In this document: piece by piece, positions 52,706 through 60,570 of the stretch
How the letters are laid out: each line of letters begins with the position of its first letter
Position numbering within the stretch: the first letter of the stretch is position 1
Assembly: GCA_934645175.1 (NCBI GenBank)
Contig: CAKUDE010000001.1
Coordinates: 62,001 to 126,000 of the forward strand
DNA length: 64,000 nucleotides
Reading direction: 5' to 3'
Source of the DNA: an uncultured Oscillospiraceae bacterium
GTDB lineage: Bacteria > Bacillota > Clostridia > Oscillospirales > Oscillospiraceae
Program-made: the position numbers and the translations under genes
Notes under the pieces: model-generated
The model's input: the letters and a program-made list of their open reading frames with translations, nothing else
What the model was told of the DNA's origin: nothing
Databases searched by the model: none

Positions 52706-53065
52706 CGCGCCACCCCCTTTTGCTTTCATCATAGCCGATTTTTGTGCCGGAGTCAACTCTCCCGCACTTAAAATCGCCGAAAGCAGCAGCGCCGCGTCGC
52801 ACTCGGCTATGCCGTACCGTGCGCTTTGCTCTGTAAGCAGGCCGCGCAGCGTACCCTGATCCGCGTCTGCGGCCTCGCCCCGCAGCAAAAAATCCGTCGT
52901 TACGCCGAACAGCTCGGCCATGCGCAGCAGGACGACGTTCGGCGGCGTGCGCCGCCCCTGCTCATACATTCCGACCGCGCTGGCGCTGACGTGCAGCGCG
53001 CTTGCCAGCTTTCTCTGCGAAAGCCCCGCATGTCTTCGCAGCAGCGAAATTCTCGCACCGAGCAT
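52226..53065 (-). CDS. XRE-type HTH protein reading in frame into TadA
   Basis: The ATG at 53065, preceded by AAGGGAGATGAG, starts an XRE/Cro-C1 helix-turn-helix (about residues 1-62: ISLLRRHAGLSQRKLASALHVSASAVGMYEQGRRTPP). A helical region of about 55 residues ends in MMKAKGGG. There is no stop codon before MKDEEFMRRALAL, the start of TadA, so uninterrupted translation would give a 279-aa HTH-TadA fusion. A good internal ribosome site suggests TadA is also made alone. It could be a lost stop codon in this strain or a real fusion. It is divergent from the small genes at 53286 onward, possible regulatory targets. Confidence 0.7.
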   Translation of the reverse strand: MLGARISLLRRHAGLSQRKLASALHVSASAVGMYEQGRRTPPNVVLLRMAELFGVTTDFLLRGEAADADQGTLRGLLTEQSARYGIAECDAALLLSAILSAGELTPAQKSAMMKAKGGGAMKDEEFMRRALALAREAAEAGEVPVGCVIVDGERVVGCGRNRREEERSALCHAELEAIDEACRTLGGWRLWRCTLYVTLEPCPMCAGAIINARIARVVYGAPDAKAGSCGSLTDLFALPYNHRPEVTAGVLQEESQALLQEFFRRLRENPKPRWRKPAL

Positions 53066-53143
53066 TTTCTCATCTCCCTTCATGCCCACCATAACACATC
53101 TGCCGCGCGAATTCGGGAGTTTTTCGTCAGGCGAAAAAAACAC

Positions 53144-53172
53144 TTGACAAAGCCCGCCGCATCGGTTACACT
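53144..53172 (+). promoter_or_regulatory. Predicted promoter for the small gene pair at 53286-53787
   Basis: Perfect TTGACA, 17-bp spacer, TACACT. It lies about 80 bp from the start of the divergent XRE gene and leaves a leader of roughly 110 nt. Confidence 0.7.
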
Positions 53173-53285
53173 GAGCGTGTAGCAACTGGAAATTATTGGT
53201 AATTATTGCCCGACGCAATGCGCAGAGACAAACAGAAAACGGAGCGTTTTCGGCATACCGGTTCCCATTCTGAACGGAAAAGGAG

Positions 53286-53567
53286 GTGAGTTCGGATGGC
53301 CAGACCACAGAACGTGTGCTTTGCCGCGTTGCCTTGAAGCTGCAGGAGCTTTCCGCAGGCTATGCCGAGAGCGCACAACCGCTGCGCGCGGAGCTCAAGC
53401 GCCTGCGTGCACGGCTACGGCAGGAGGACGACGCTGCCGAGCGCTGCCGCCTGCGACATGAAATTGCCGCGCTGGCGGAGATTCTGACGCAGTGCCTTGC
53501 GCTTGCCGAGCTGACGGCGCACTATTACGAAAGGGGGTTTTACCGTGACAAAAGCTACACTCTGTGA
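53286..53567 (+). CDS. Small helical protein, hypothetical
   Basis: A 93-aa protein, largely charged helix with heptad-like Leu spacing (ELKRLRARLRQEDDAAERCRLRHEIAALAEIL), so probably a coiled coil. The start is doubtful. GTG at 53286 lies directly against AAAAGGAG with no spacer, while the best-placed ATG (53296) is in another frame and stops after 13 codons. A frameshift or a short leader peptide is therefore possible. It overlaps the following sigma-like gene by 23 nt and is likely cotranscribed with it. Confidence 0.55.
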   Translation: MSSDGQTTERVLCRVALKLQELSAGYAESAQPLRAELKRLRARLRQEDDAAERCRLRHEIAALAEILTQCLALAELTAHYYERGFYRDKSYTL

Positions 53568-53787
53568 ATTTTCCGACATCCGTCTGCCGCGTGAGGTCCA
53601 GCTCCGGCGCATGGAACGCGTCATCGCACAGGAGCTTACCGCCTGCCAGCGGGAGATCCTGACGGCCGTTTATTTCGGAGGAAAAACACAGGCACAGCTC
53701 GCCGCCGAACGGGGCGTAAGCCGTTCGAGCATCTGCCGCACGTTGGCGCGTGCGCAGGAGCGTTTGCAGAGATACCTGCGATATTGA
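53545..53787 (+). CDS. Sigma-70 region 4-like HTH protein
   Basis: An 80-aa protein. The C-terminal half carries a region-4-type helix-turn-helix: LTACQREILTAVYFGGKTQAQLAAERGVSRSSICRTLARAQERLQRYLRY. No region 2 is present, so it cannot be a full sigma factor; such short proteins may be DNA-binding regulators or sigma partners. The ATG follows GAAAGGGGGTTTTACC. A terminator follows at 53800. Confidence 0.75.
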   Translation: MTKATLCEFSDIRLPREVQLRRMERVIAQELTACQREILTAVYFGGKTQAQLAAERGVSRSSICRTLARAQERLQRYLRY

Positions 53788-53799
53788 CTTGTTAATTTT

Positions 53800-53827
53800 C
53801 GCCGTGCGTTGCACGGCGTGTTTTTTT
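53800..53827 (+). terminator. Intrinsic terminator after the sigma-like gene
   Basis: An 8-bp stem (53800-53807 with 53811-53818), 3-nt loop, then TG and seven T residues. Confidence 0.85.
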
Positions 53828-53848
53828 GAAAAAAATTCAAAATCTTAT

Positions 53849-53877
53849 TTGTTTTGTAACTAATTTTCTGCTATAAT
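53849..53877 (+). promoter_or_regulatory. Predicted promoter of the marR-ABC operon
   Basis: TTGTTT, 17-bp AT-rich spacer, perfect TATAAT. It lies about 340 bp upstream of the marR start, with repeat copy 7 between them; a closer promoter was not seen. Confidence 0.5.
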
Positions 53878-53910
53878 ATCAGGATGGAAGTTCATGTGCG
53901 GCGGTTGTTT

Positions 53911-54144
53911 TATTGCGAGACCTGCCCCGGCAAGTCGTGGCAATCTCGCTCCCCGCATAGTCATTGCGAGGGCGGCCTCGCCGCCCGTGGCAATCTCATG
54001 GGATGGTATTTCTTTAGATTGCCGCGTCGGGCTTACGCCCTCCTCGCAATGACACATAACAGGTGTGCTGTCTCGCGCCTTGCAATGACACGCACACCCC
54101 ACTGCCACTGCGAGACTTGCGTCAGCAAGTTGTGGCAATCTCGT
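53911..54144. repeat. Dispersed palindromic repeat, copy 7
   Basis: Units with cores GACCTGCCCCGGCAAGTC, GAGGGCGGCCTCGCCGCCC and GACTTGCGTCAGCAAGTT. Together with the promoter and a small hairpin (CCCCCCCTGTGCAGGGGG near 54160) it accounts for the 428-bp gap between the sigma-like gene and marR. Confidence 0.88.
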
Positions 54145-54215
54145 GCACCGCACCCAAAGCCCCCCCTGTGCAGGGGGAGCCTTACCATATTCAATCATCA
54201 AAAAGGAGGACATAT

Positions 54216-54659
54216 ATGGACAACAAAGGCGAAAGTCTGGGACAAAAGCTCAATCATGCCGCGCGGCTGTACCGCACGACGGTGCGTGACCGTGCGGTCA
54301 ATGCCGGTATCGGCTCAACCTGTTTTCATATCCTGAATTATCTGCGCTGGGCAGAGGGCAAGCCCGTTACGTCCAAGGACATCTGCGACTGTATGGGTCT
54401 GAAGGCGCCGACCGTCTCGGTCACACTGGCGGAGATGGAGCGGGACGGCTATCTGTCGCGCGAGCGCTGCGAGTGCGACGGGCGCAAGCTCTATCTGAGC
54501 CTGACGGAGGCCGGAAAGGCCAAGGCGGGTGAGATTTGCGGCTTCTTTGTGGAAACAAACGAGATGCTGGAGCGCACGCTCGGCACACAGGAGCTTGGCG
54601 AGCTGCGCGGAATGCTGGATAAGCTGATCGAAACGATGGAGGAACTGAAAAAGACATGA
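54216..54659 (+). CDS. MarR-family transcriptional regulator
   Basis: A 147-aa winged-helix regulator. The HTH is ITSKDICDCMGLKAPTVSVTLAEMERDG-like (VTSKDICDCMGLKAPTVSVT near 52-71), followed by the wing DGYLSRERCECDGRKLYLSLTEAGKA. Flanking helices form the dimer region. The ATG at 54216 follows AAAGGAGGACATAT. It overlaps the first ABC gene by 4 nt, so it probably represses its own exporter operon in response to a ligand (family behaviour). Confidence 0.9.
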   Translation: MDNKGESLGQKLNHAARLYRTTVRDRAVNAGIGSTCFHILNYLRWAEGKPVTSKDICDCMGLKAPTVSVTLAEMERDGYLSRERCECDGRKLYLSLTEAGKAKAGEICGFFVETNEMLERTLGTQELGELRGMLDKLIETMEELKKT

Positions 54660-56401
54660 TAAAGCTTCTGAGGTATCTGAAAAAATACTGGTATCTGGCG
54701 CTGCTGGCGCCGCTGTTTATGGTTCTGGAGGTTGCGATGGACATGGTGCTGTCGCAATATATGCAGAAAATGGTCGACTACGGCGTACAGACGGGCAATC
54801 TCGGCAATGTCCTGCGCTACGGCGCAGTGATGGTGGGCGTGCTCATCGCGGGCGTCGCCGGCGGTATGCTCTCCAACGTGTTTACGAATCTGGCCTGCTA
54901 CCGCTTCGGCAATGACCTGCGAAAGTCGCTGTTCCAAAAAATCCTCCATCTTTCCCTGCATCAGGCGGACGACTTCCGCACCGGTTCGCTTGTTACGCGC
55001 GTAACAAACGACGTAACGCAGGTGCAGAACGCCTTCTCAATGTGCATCCGCGGACTGGTACGCGCGGCGTCGTTCTTCGTGCTGGGCATCGTGTTTACGC
55101 TGTCGATCAGCAAACGCTTCGTGGTCGTTCTGGCGGTTGTGCTGCCGCTCGAGGTGATCCTGCTGCTGATCTTCGTCAAAAAGATCTTCCCGGTGTTCTC
55201 CGTTGTGCAGAAAAAGCTCGACCGCGTGAATCAGGTCGTGCTGGAAAACGTCACCGGCGCGCGCGTCGTAAAGGCCTTTTCCCGCGAACCGTATGAGGAC
55301 AAACGCTTCGGCGGTGTCAACGACGACTACGCCAACACCCTGCTCGGCGTACAGAAAACGGCTGCGCTGCTCAGCCCGGTACTGCAGCTTGTGATCTTCG
55401 GCGGCTCGGTCGTGATCTACTACATCGGCGGACGCTCGATCCTCTCGGCCTTTGCGGGCGGCTCGGGCGAGATGCTGATGGTCGGCCAGATTTCGCAGGC
55501 CATTACCTATATCACGATGATCTGTATGTCCGTCATCATGCTCGGCATGATGTTTACGATGATGGCGCAGGCGTGGGCCTCCGCGCGGCGCATCAACGAG
55601 ATCCTCGACTGTCCGCTTGAACTGACCGACGGCACGCTTGACCCCGAAACGCTCACCGAACGCGGCACCATCCGCTTCGACGACGTCGGCTTTACCTATC
55701 CCGACGCAAAGCAGCCCGTGCTGCAGGGACTGAGCTTCTCCGTAAAGCAGGGCGAGACCATCGCAGTGGTCGGCTCGACCGGCTGCGGAAAGTCTACACT
55801 GGTCAATCTCATTCTCCGTTTTTTTGACGCCACGCAGGGCACGGTCTATCTCGACGGCGCCGATGTGCGCAGCTACCGCGCGGCCGATTTGCGGAAAAAG
55901 GTCGCCGTCTGTCTGCAAAAGGCGGAGCTGTTCGCGGGTACCATTCGCGACAACATTGCGTTCGGCCGCCTGGATGCGACGGACGACGAGGTGAAAAAGG
56001 CCGCACGGATTGCACAGGCCGAGGAATTTATTCTCTCCAAGGCCGGCGGCTATGAGGAACCGGTGCTGGAAAAGGGCGCGTCGCTCTCCGGCGGTCAGCG
56101 CCAGCGTATTTCCATCGCCCGCGCCATTTTGCAGCGGCCGGAGATCCTGATCTTCGACGACTCGACCTCCGCGCTCGACCTGGTAACGGAGTCAAAGCTG
56201 CACGAGGCCATGCGCGCCGAGCTGGGCGACGTGACAAAGATCATCGTTGCGCAGCGTATTGCCACGGCAAAGCACGCCGACCGTATCCTCGTTCTGGAGG
56301 GCGGCACCATTTCCGCCTTCGATACACACGACCGCCTGATGGAAACCAGCGCGGTCTACCGCGATATTTACCATTCTCAGATTCGGAAGGAGGAGGCGTA
56401 A
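54656..56401 (+). CDS. Heterodimeric ABC exporter, degenerate-site subunit
   Basis: A 581-aa half-transporter with six membrane helices (about residues 15-300) and an ATPase domain. It has Walker A GSTGCGKST, signature LSGGQRQRISIARAI and Walker B ILIFDDSTSALD. The residue after Walker B is Asp instead of the catalytic Glu, a mark of the degenerate subunit in BmrCD/TM287-288-type heterodimers. The partner follows after 1 nt. Coupled to marR; drug or peptide export is likely. Confidence 0.92.
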   Translation: MIKLLRYLKKYWYLALLAPLFMVLEVAMDMVLSQYMQKMVDYGVQTGNLGNVLRYGAVMVGVLIAGVAGGMLSNVFTNLACYRFGNDLRKSLFQKILHLSLHQADDFRTGSLVTRVTNDVTQVQNAFSMCIRGLVRAASFFVLGIVFTLSISKRFVVVLAVVLPLEVILLLIFVKKIFPVFSVVQKKLDRVNQVVLENVTGARVVKAFSREPYEDKRFGGVNDDYANTLLGVQKTAALLSPVLQLVIFGGSVVIYYIGGRSILSAFAGGSGEMLMVGQISQAITYITMICMSVIMLGMMFTMMAQAWASARRINEILDCPLELTDGTLDPETLTERGTIRFDDVGFTYPDAKQPVLQGLSFSVKQGETIAVVGSTGCGKSTLVNLILRFFDATQGTVYLDGADVRSYRAADLRKKVAVCLQKAELFAGTIRDNIAFGRLDATDDEVKKAARIAQAEEFILSKAGGYEEPVLEKGASLSGGQRQRISIARAILQRPEILIFDDSTSALDLVTESKLHEAMRAELGDVTKIIVAQRIATAKHADRILVLEGGTISAFDTHDRLMETSAVYRDIYHSQIRKEEA

Positions 56402-56402
56402 T

Positions 56403-58316
56403 ATGGCTGAAAAGGACACCGAACGCACACAGCGGCCCGCACACGGCCCCGGCTCCGGCGGCCCCGGCGGACGCTTCTCGCGCAAGCAGGAAAAGCCGAA
56501 GGATCTGAAAAAGTCCGTCTCCCGTCTTCTGGGCTATCTCTCGGCCTCGCGGCCCCTGCTGATCGCCCTTCTGGTATTCGTAGTCGCCTCGACGCTGTTC
56601 CACCTGTGGTCGAACGTGCTGGTCAAGGACGTCATCGCCGCCCTTGGCAGCTACGACGTCGATCAGGAAAAATTTACCGTTGACCCCGATCAGGCCAAAT
56701 TCGCGCTTTCCCTGGGCCTGCTTCTGCTGAGCTATGTGCTCTATTGCGTGCTGCAATACTTTTCCTCGCGTTTCAGCGCACTGCTGGCCAACCGCACCGT
56801 GCGCAAAATGCGCGCCGACCTGTTCGGCCGGCTGGTCTATCTCCCCATCGGCTACACCGACAGCCACGCCCACGGCGATCTGATGTCGCGCATGACAAAC
56901 GACGTGCAGAGCGTGCAGCAGGCGATTTCGCAATCGCTGAACTCGCTCGTTTCGGGCATTCTGACCGTGCTGGGCTGCCTCGGCATTATGATCTGGTATT
57001 CGCCTCTGCTGACGCTCATCTCGTTCCTCCTGCTGGGGCTGACGCTGCTCGTCTCGCGCTTTATGAGCAAGTATATGCGCCCGCTGTTTTCCAAACAACA
57101 GAGCATTTTGGGCGCGCTGAACTCCCAGACGGAGGAAAATGTAACCGGTTATAAAACCGTCAAGGCCTATCACCGTGAGCAAAAGGCTATGGCGGACTTC
57201 GCCGCTGCCAGCGACAGCTATACCAGAACCGCCATCCGTGCGCAGATCATGGGCGGCGCGATGGGGCCGGTGATGAATTTCATCGGCAACATCGGCTACT
57301 TCCTCGTGTGCATCGTCGGCTCGCTGGCGCTTTTGTACCTGACGAAGATTCCCTTCTTCCGCACAGTCTCCGGTTCCCTGAGCGGCGCGCCGCTCAGCGT
57401 CGCCGTCGTCGTGATGTTCCTGACGACCACAAAGCAGTTCACCCGCCCGCTCAACGAAATCGCACAGCTTTATTCCTCCCTGATTACCGCACTGGCGGGT
57501 GCGGAGCGCGTGTTTGCCGTGCTCGACGAACAGCCGGAGGATTTCTCCAAGCAGGAGGACTTCGACGTCTCCGCCGTCCGCGGCGAGCTGGACTTTGAGC
57601 ACGTCGATTTCAGCTACGAAAAGGGCAAGCCCGTCCTGCGCGACTTCTGCCTGCACGCCGAGCCGGGTCACAAAATCGCCCTGGTCGGCGCGACCGGCAG
57701 CGGTAAAACAACCATCGTCAATCTGCTGCTGCGCTTCTATGACATCGACTCCGGCACCATCCGCATCGACGGACAGGACATCAGCCGTCTGTCGAAAAAC
57801 GAGCTGCGCAAGGCCATCTCCATCGTGCTCCAGGACCCGGTGCTCTTTGCCGACACGATCGAAAATAACATCCGCTACGGCCGCGAGGATGCGACCGACG
57901 AGCAGATCGACGCCGCGCTGCGCTTCGCCAACTGCGAGAGCTTTCTGCGCCGCCTGAAGGACGGCAAAAAGACCGAGCTGACCGAGGGTGCAACGAACAT
58001 CTCGCAGGGGCAGCGGCAGCTTCTGACCATCGCCCGTGCAGTCATCGCCGAGCCGAAAATTCTTATCCTCGACGAGGCGACCAGCTCCGTCGATACCCGC
58101 ACGGAGAAAAAGATCCAGGATGCGATGGTCAAGCTGATGCAGAACCGCACCTCCATCATCATCGCGCACCGCCTGTCCACCATTCAGGATGCAGACCAGA
58201 TCGTCGTGCTTGATGCGGGCCGCGTCGTGGAGATGGGCAGTCATACCGAGCTGCTCGCGCTCAACGGCGTGTACCGCAAGCTTTACGACACGCAGTTCAA
58301 GGGCATCGCGACATAG
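56403..58316 (+). CDS. Heterodimeric ABC exporter, catalytic subunit
   Basis: A 637-aa half-transporter. An N-terminal Gly/Pro/basic tail (about 1-35) precedes six membrane helices and an ATPase domain with Walker A GATGSGKTT and Walker B ILILDEATSSVDTRTE (catalytic Glu present). The signature reads ISQGQRQLLTIARAV, with SQGQ in place of SGGQ. Together with the Asp of the first subunit this gives one active and one impaired ATP site, as in BmrCD-like exporters. Confidence 0.92.
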   Translation: MAEKDTERTQRPAHGPGSGGPGGRFSRKQEKPKDLKKSVSRLLGYLSASRPLLIALLVFVVASTLFHLWSNVLVKDVIAALGSYDVDQEKFTVDPDQAKFALSLGLLLLSYVLYCVLQYFSSRFSALLANRTVRKMRADLFGRLVYLPIGYTDSHAHGDLMSRMTNDVQSVQQAISQSLNSLVSGILTVLGCLGIMIWYSPLLTLISFLLLGLTLLVSRFMSKYMRPLFSKQQSILGALNSQTEENVTGYKTVKAYHREQKAMADFAAASDSYTRTAIRAQIMGGAMGPVMNFIGNIGYFLVCIVGSLALLYLTKIPFFRTVSGSLSGAPLSVAVVVMFLTTTKQFTRPLNEIAQLYSSLITALAGAERVFAVLDEQPEDFSKQEDFDVSAVRGELDFEHVDFSYEKGKPVLRDFCLHAEPGHKIALVGATGSGKTTIVNLLLRFYDIDSGTIRIDGQDISRLSKNELRKAISIVLQDPVLFADTIENNIRYGREDATDEQIDAALRFANCESFLRRLKDGKKTELTEGATNISQGQRQLLTIARAVIAEPKILILDEATSSVDTRTEKKIQDAMVKLMQNRTSIIIAHRLSTIQDADQIVVLDAGRVVEMGSHTELLALNGVYRKLYDTQFKGIAT

Positions 58317-58450
58317 CCCCTGCATCGGATTGCCGCGTCGCTCCGCTCCTCGCAATGACAAGGAAGGGACTGCGGCAACCGACGTGTCATTGCGAGACCC
58401 CGCAGGGGTCGTGGCAATCTCAAGCACCAACGCCTGTCATTGCAGAACCT
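58317..58450. repeat. Dispersed palindromic repeat, copy 8
   Basis: Begins directly after the ABC stop codon: an incomplete right arm GGATTGCCGCGTCGCTCCGCTCCTCGCAATGACA, then TGTCATTGCGAGACCCCGCAGGGGTCGTGGCAATCT-type unit and a partial TGTCATTGCAG. The cores remain self-complementary. Confidence 0.85.
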
Positions 58451-58478
58451 ACGGCAGCGGGCAGATTCCACGAAATAC

Positions 58479-58508
58479 TTGCAATGTATTGCAGGTCTGT
58501 GTTATACT
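58479..58508 (+). promoter_or_regulatory. Predicted promoter of the TIGR04255-like gene
   Basis: TTGCAA, 18-bp spacer, TATACT, 60 bp upstream of the start codon. Confidence 0.5.
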
Positions 58509-58567
58509 ACCGGTGAGCCGATCGCGAAAAGGTGATCCAATTCTATAAAAAGGGAGGAAGTCTTCCC

Positions 58568-59314
58568 ATGAATCCCGAACAGATGCATTGTTCCTACCAA
58601 CGGCCTCAGCTTATGGAGGTTATCTGCCAGCTTCGCTTCCCGACGATTCTTTCGATCGGCGCAAGCGACCCCGTGGCATTTCAGGAAAAGGTTCGCGCGC
58701 AATATCCGCGCTTTCAGTCCGGTACGGCGGCGGACGGTGCGCAGAGCGGCCGCAGCTACCAGTTCATCTCCGTCGAGGGCCGCTGGAAGGTCAGTCTGAC
58801 CAGCTCTTTCCTCGCGCTGTCCACAATGAATTACCGCGGCTGGGCGGAGTTTGCCGCGCGGCTCGACGAGCTGCTTGTCGGCTTTATCGAGGTCTATCGG
58901 CCGGAGTTTTTCGAGCGCGTCGGCCTGCGCTATATCAACGCGTTTTCGCGCGGGGCGCTCGGTCTGGGCGCGACGCCCTTTTGCGAGCTGTTCAGTCCTG
59001 CCTACCTGGGGCTGCTGTCCGCGCCCGGTGCGCGCGAGGCGGATTTTACCCGCGCGGCGCAGGATGCCGAGCTGGGGCTTCCCGGCGGCGGCAGAGCGAA
59101 GCTGCACTGCGGCCCCGGCCGCGTCAAGCGCGGCGCGTCGGAGGATCCGGAGGTCAAGTATCTGCTGGATATCGACTGCTTCCTCGGCGGACGCGTGGAG
59201 CTGTATCGATGCGCCCCGGCGCTGAATCAGCTTCATGAGGGCGCCTACGGCCTGTTCCGCGCTGCGCTGACCGAACGGCTGCATCAGGCGTTGGGCCCGC
59301 TTGAAGTCATGTAA
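58568..59314 (+). CDS. TIGR04255-family protein, function unknown
   Basis: A 248-aa soluble protein. The opening RPQLMEVICQLRFPTIL, the strand FISVEGRWKVSLTSSFLALSTMNYRGWAEF and FIEVYRPEFFERVGLRYINAF match my memory of the TIGR04255 family, whose role is unknown. The C-terminal part includes LLDIDCFLGG and a helix with HEGAYGLFRAALTERL. The ATG at 58568 follows GGGAGGAAG. It is 10 nt upstream of the zinc peptidase gene and likely cotranscribed. Confidence 0.75.
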   Translation: MNPEQMHCSYQRPQLMEVICQLRFPTILSIGASDPVAFQEKVRAQYPRFQSGTAADGAQSGRSYQFISVEGRWKVSLTSSFLALSTMNYRGWAEFAARLDELLVGFIEVYRPEFFERVGLRYINAFSRGALGLGATPFCELFSPAYLGLLSAPGAREADFTRAAQDAELGLPGGGRAKLHCGPGRVKRGASEDPEVKYLLDIDCFLGGRVELYRCAPALNQLHEGAYGLFRAALTERLHQALGPLEVM

Positions 59315-59324
59315 GGAGGACTTT

Positions 59325-60062
59325 ATGCCATTTTTCTTTTACTACGACTGGCTGTATCTCGTTCTGGTGCTCCCGGCGGTGCTGTTTTCCCTCATTGCAA
59401 GCGCCCGCGTCAACAGTACCTTCCGCAAATACGGCAGCGTGCGCAACGCGCGCGGCATGACCGGTGCAGACGCCGCCCGTGCGGTTCTGAACGCCAACGG
59501 TGTCAGCGGCGTGCGCATTGAGCGCGTTTCCGGCGAGCTGACCGACCACTATGACCCGAAAACGAACGTCATTCGTCTGTCGGACAGCGTGTATGACGCG
59601 CCGACGCCCGCCGCCGTCGGCGTCGCGGCGCATGAGGCCGGCCACGCCGTGCAGTATGCGCAGAACTATGCGCCCATTCGCTTCCGCACGGCGATCGTGC
59701 GCGTCACGAACCTCGGCTCACAGCTCTCGATCCCGATGATTGCACTGGGGCTGATCTTCTCCTCCTTCTGCACCTACGGCAGCGCGCTCGGCGATTTCTT
59801 CTATTCCGTTGCGCTGTTCGGCGTGCTGCTCTACGGTCTGTGCGTTGTCTTCCAGCTTGTCACACTGCCGACGGAGTTCAATGCAAGCCGCCGCGCGATG
59901 CAGGCCATCCGCGGTACGAATTTGCTTACGCCCGAGGAACAGACGGGCGCGCGGCGCGTGCTCACTGCCGCCGCGATGACCTACGTTGCGGCGCTGAGCG
60001 TGACGGTCATGCAGTTCCTGCGTCTGTTGATTCTGGTCACCGGCCGCCGCAGACGCGACTGA
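59325..60062 (+). CDS. YugP-like zinc metallopeptidase, membrane protein
   Basis: A 245-aa protein. An N-terminal membrane helix, the metallopeptidase motif AAHEAGHAVQYA (HExxH, about residues 103-114) and three further hydrophobic segments (about 135-155, 160-187 and 220-240) are visible. The conserved stretch LTDHYDPKTNVIRLSDSVY precedes the motif as in YugP/COG2738. The ATG at 59325 follows TAAGGAGGACTTT. Substrate unknown; a role in membrane-protein turnover is only a guess. Confidence 0.88.
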   Translation: MPFFFYYDWLYLVLVLPAVLFSLIASARVNSTFRKYGSVRNARGMTGADAARAVLNANGVSGVRIERVSGELTDHYDPKTNVIRLSDSVYDAPTPAAVGVAAHEAGHAVQYAQNYAPIRFRTAIVRVTNLGSQLSIPMIALGLIFSSFCTYGSALGDFFYSVALFGVLLYGLCVVFQLVTLPTEFNASRRAMQAIRGTNLLTPEEQTGARRVLTAAAMTYVAALSVTVMQFLRLLILVTGRRRRD

Positions 60063-60121
60063 GCTGTGCAGCGAAAAAGCCGACCCCGGCGGAGCTTGCC
60101 CCGCAAGGTTTGAAAATTTTG

Positions 60122-60150
60122 AAAGGCTCCCCATCGGGGAGCCTTTTTTC
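60122..60150 (+). terminator. Intrinsic terminator after the YugP-like gene
   Basis: An 11-bp perfect stem (60122-60132 with 60136-60146), 3-nt loop and TTTTTT tail. Confidence 0.9.
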
Positions 60151-60236
60151 GCCGTGTAGCGGCGGACACCTCATCCTGTCGCGCCACTTCACTTTGCGTC
60201 CGCCTTCCCCTCAAGGGGGAAGGCTTTGAGATGTGT

Positions 60237-60523
60237 CACCTGAGATTGCCACGGCCGCTGGCGTGGCCTCGCAATGACATAATTGCCGCACTCCCGCGTG
60301 TCATTGCGAGGAGCGAAGCGACGTTGCTTTCTCACAACGTGTCATCGCGAGAAGTGAAGCGACGTGACGCGCCTGTTATTTGTCATTGCGAGGAGGGTGC
60401 AAGCCCGACGTGGCAATCTGATGCGGGATTTTACAGAAGATTGCCACGGGCGGCAAAGCCGCCCTCGCAATGACAGGCGTCGGTGCACGAGATTGCCACG
60501 ACCCCTGCGGGGTCTCGCAATGA
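60237..60523. repeat. Dispersed palindromic repeat, copy 9
   Basis: Several units with cores GGCCGCTGGCGTGGCC, GAGCGAAGCGACG, GGGCGGCAAAGCCGCCC and GACCCCTGCGGGGTC. Left of it (60170-60232) is an unrelated hairpin-bearing stretch (GCCTTCCCCTCAAGGGGGAAGGC). Together they fill the 508-bp gap to asd; no gene is supported. Confidence 0.9.
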
Positions 60524-60524
60524 C

Positions 60525-60559
60525 ATAAAAAGGCGCCTCATGCGACCGCATGAGGCGCC
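60525..60559 (-). terminator. Intrinsic terminator of lysC-asd
   Basis: A 12-bp perfect stem (60532-60543 with 60548-60559) and 4-nt loop. On the minus strand it is followed by TTTTTAT. Confidence 0.88.
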
Positions 60560-60570
60560 GATATTTTATC

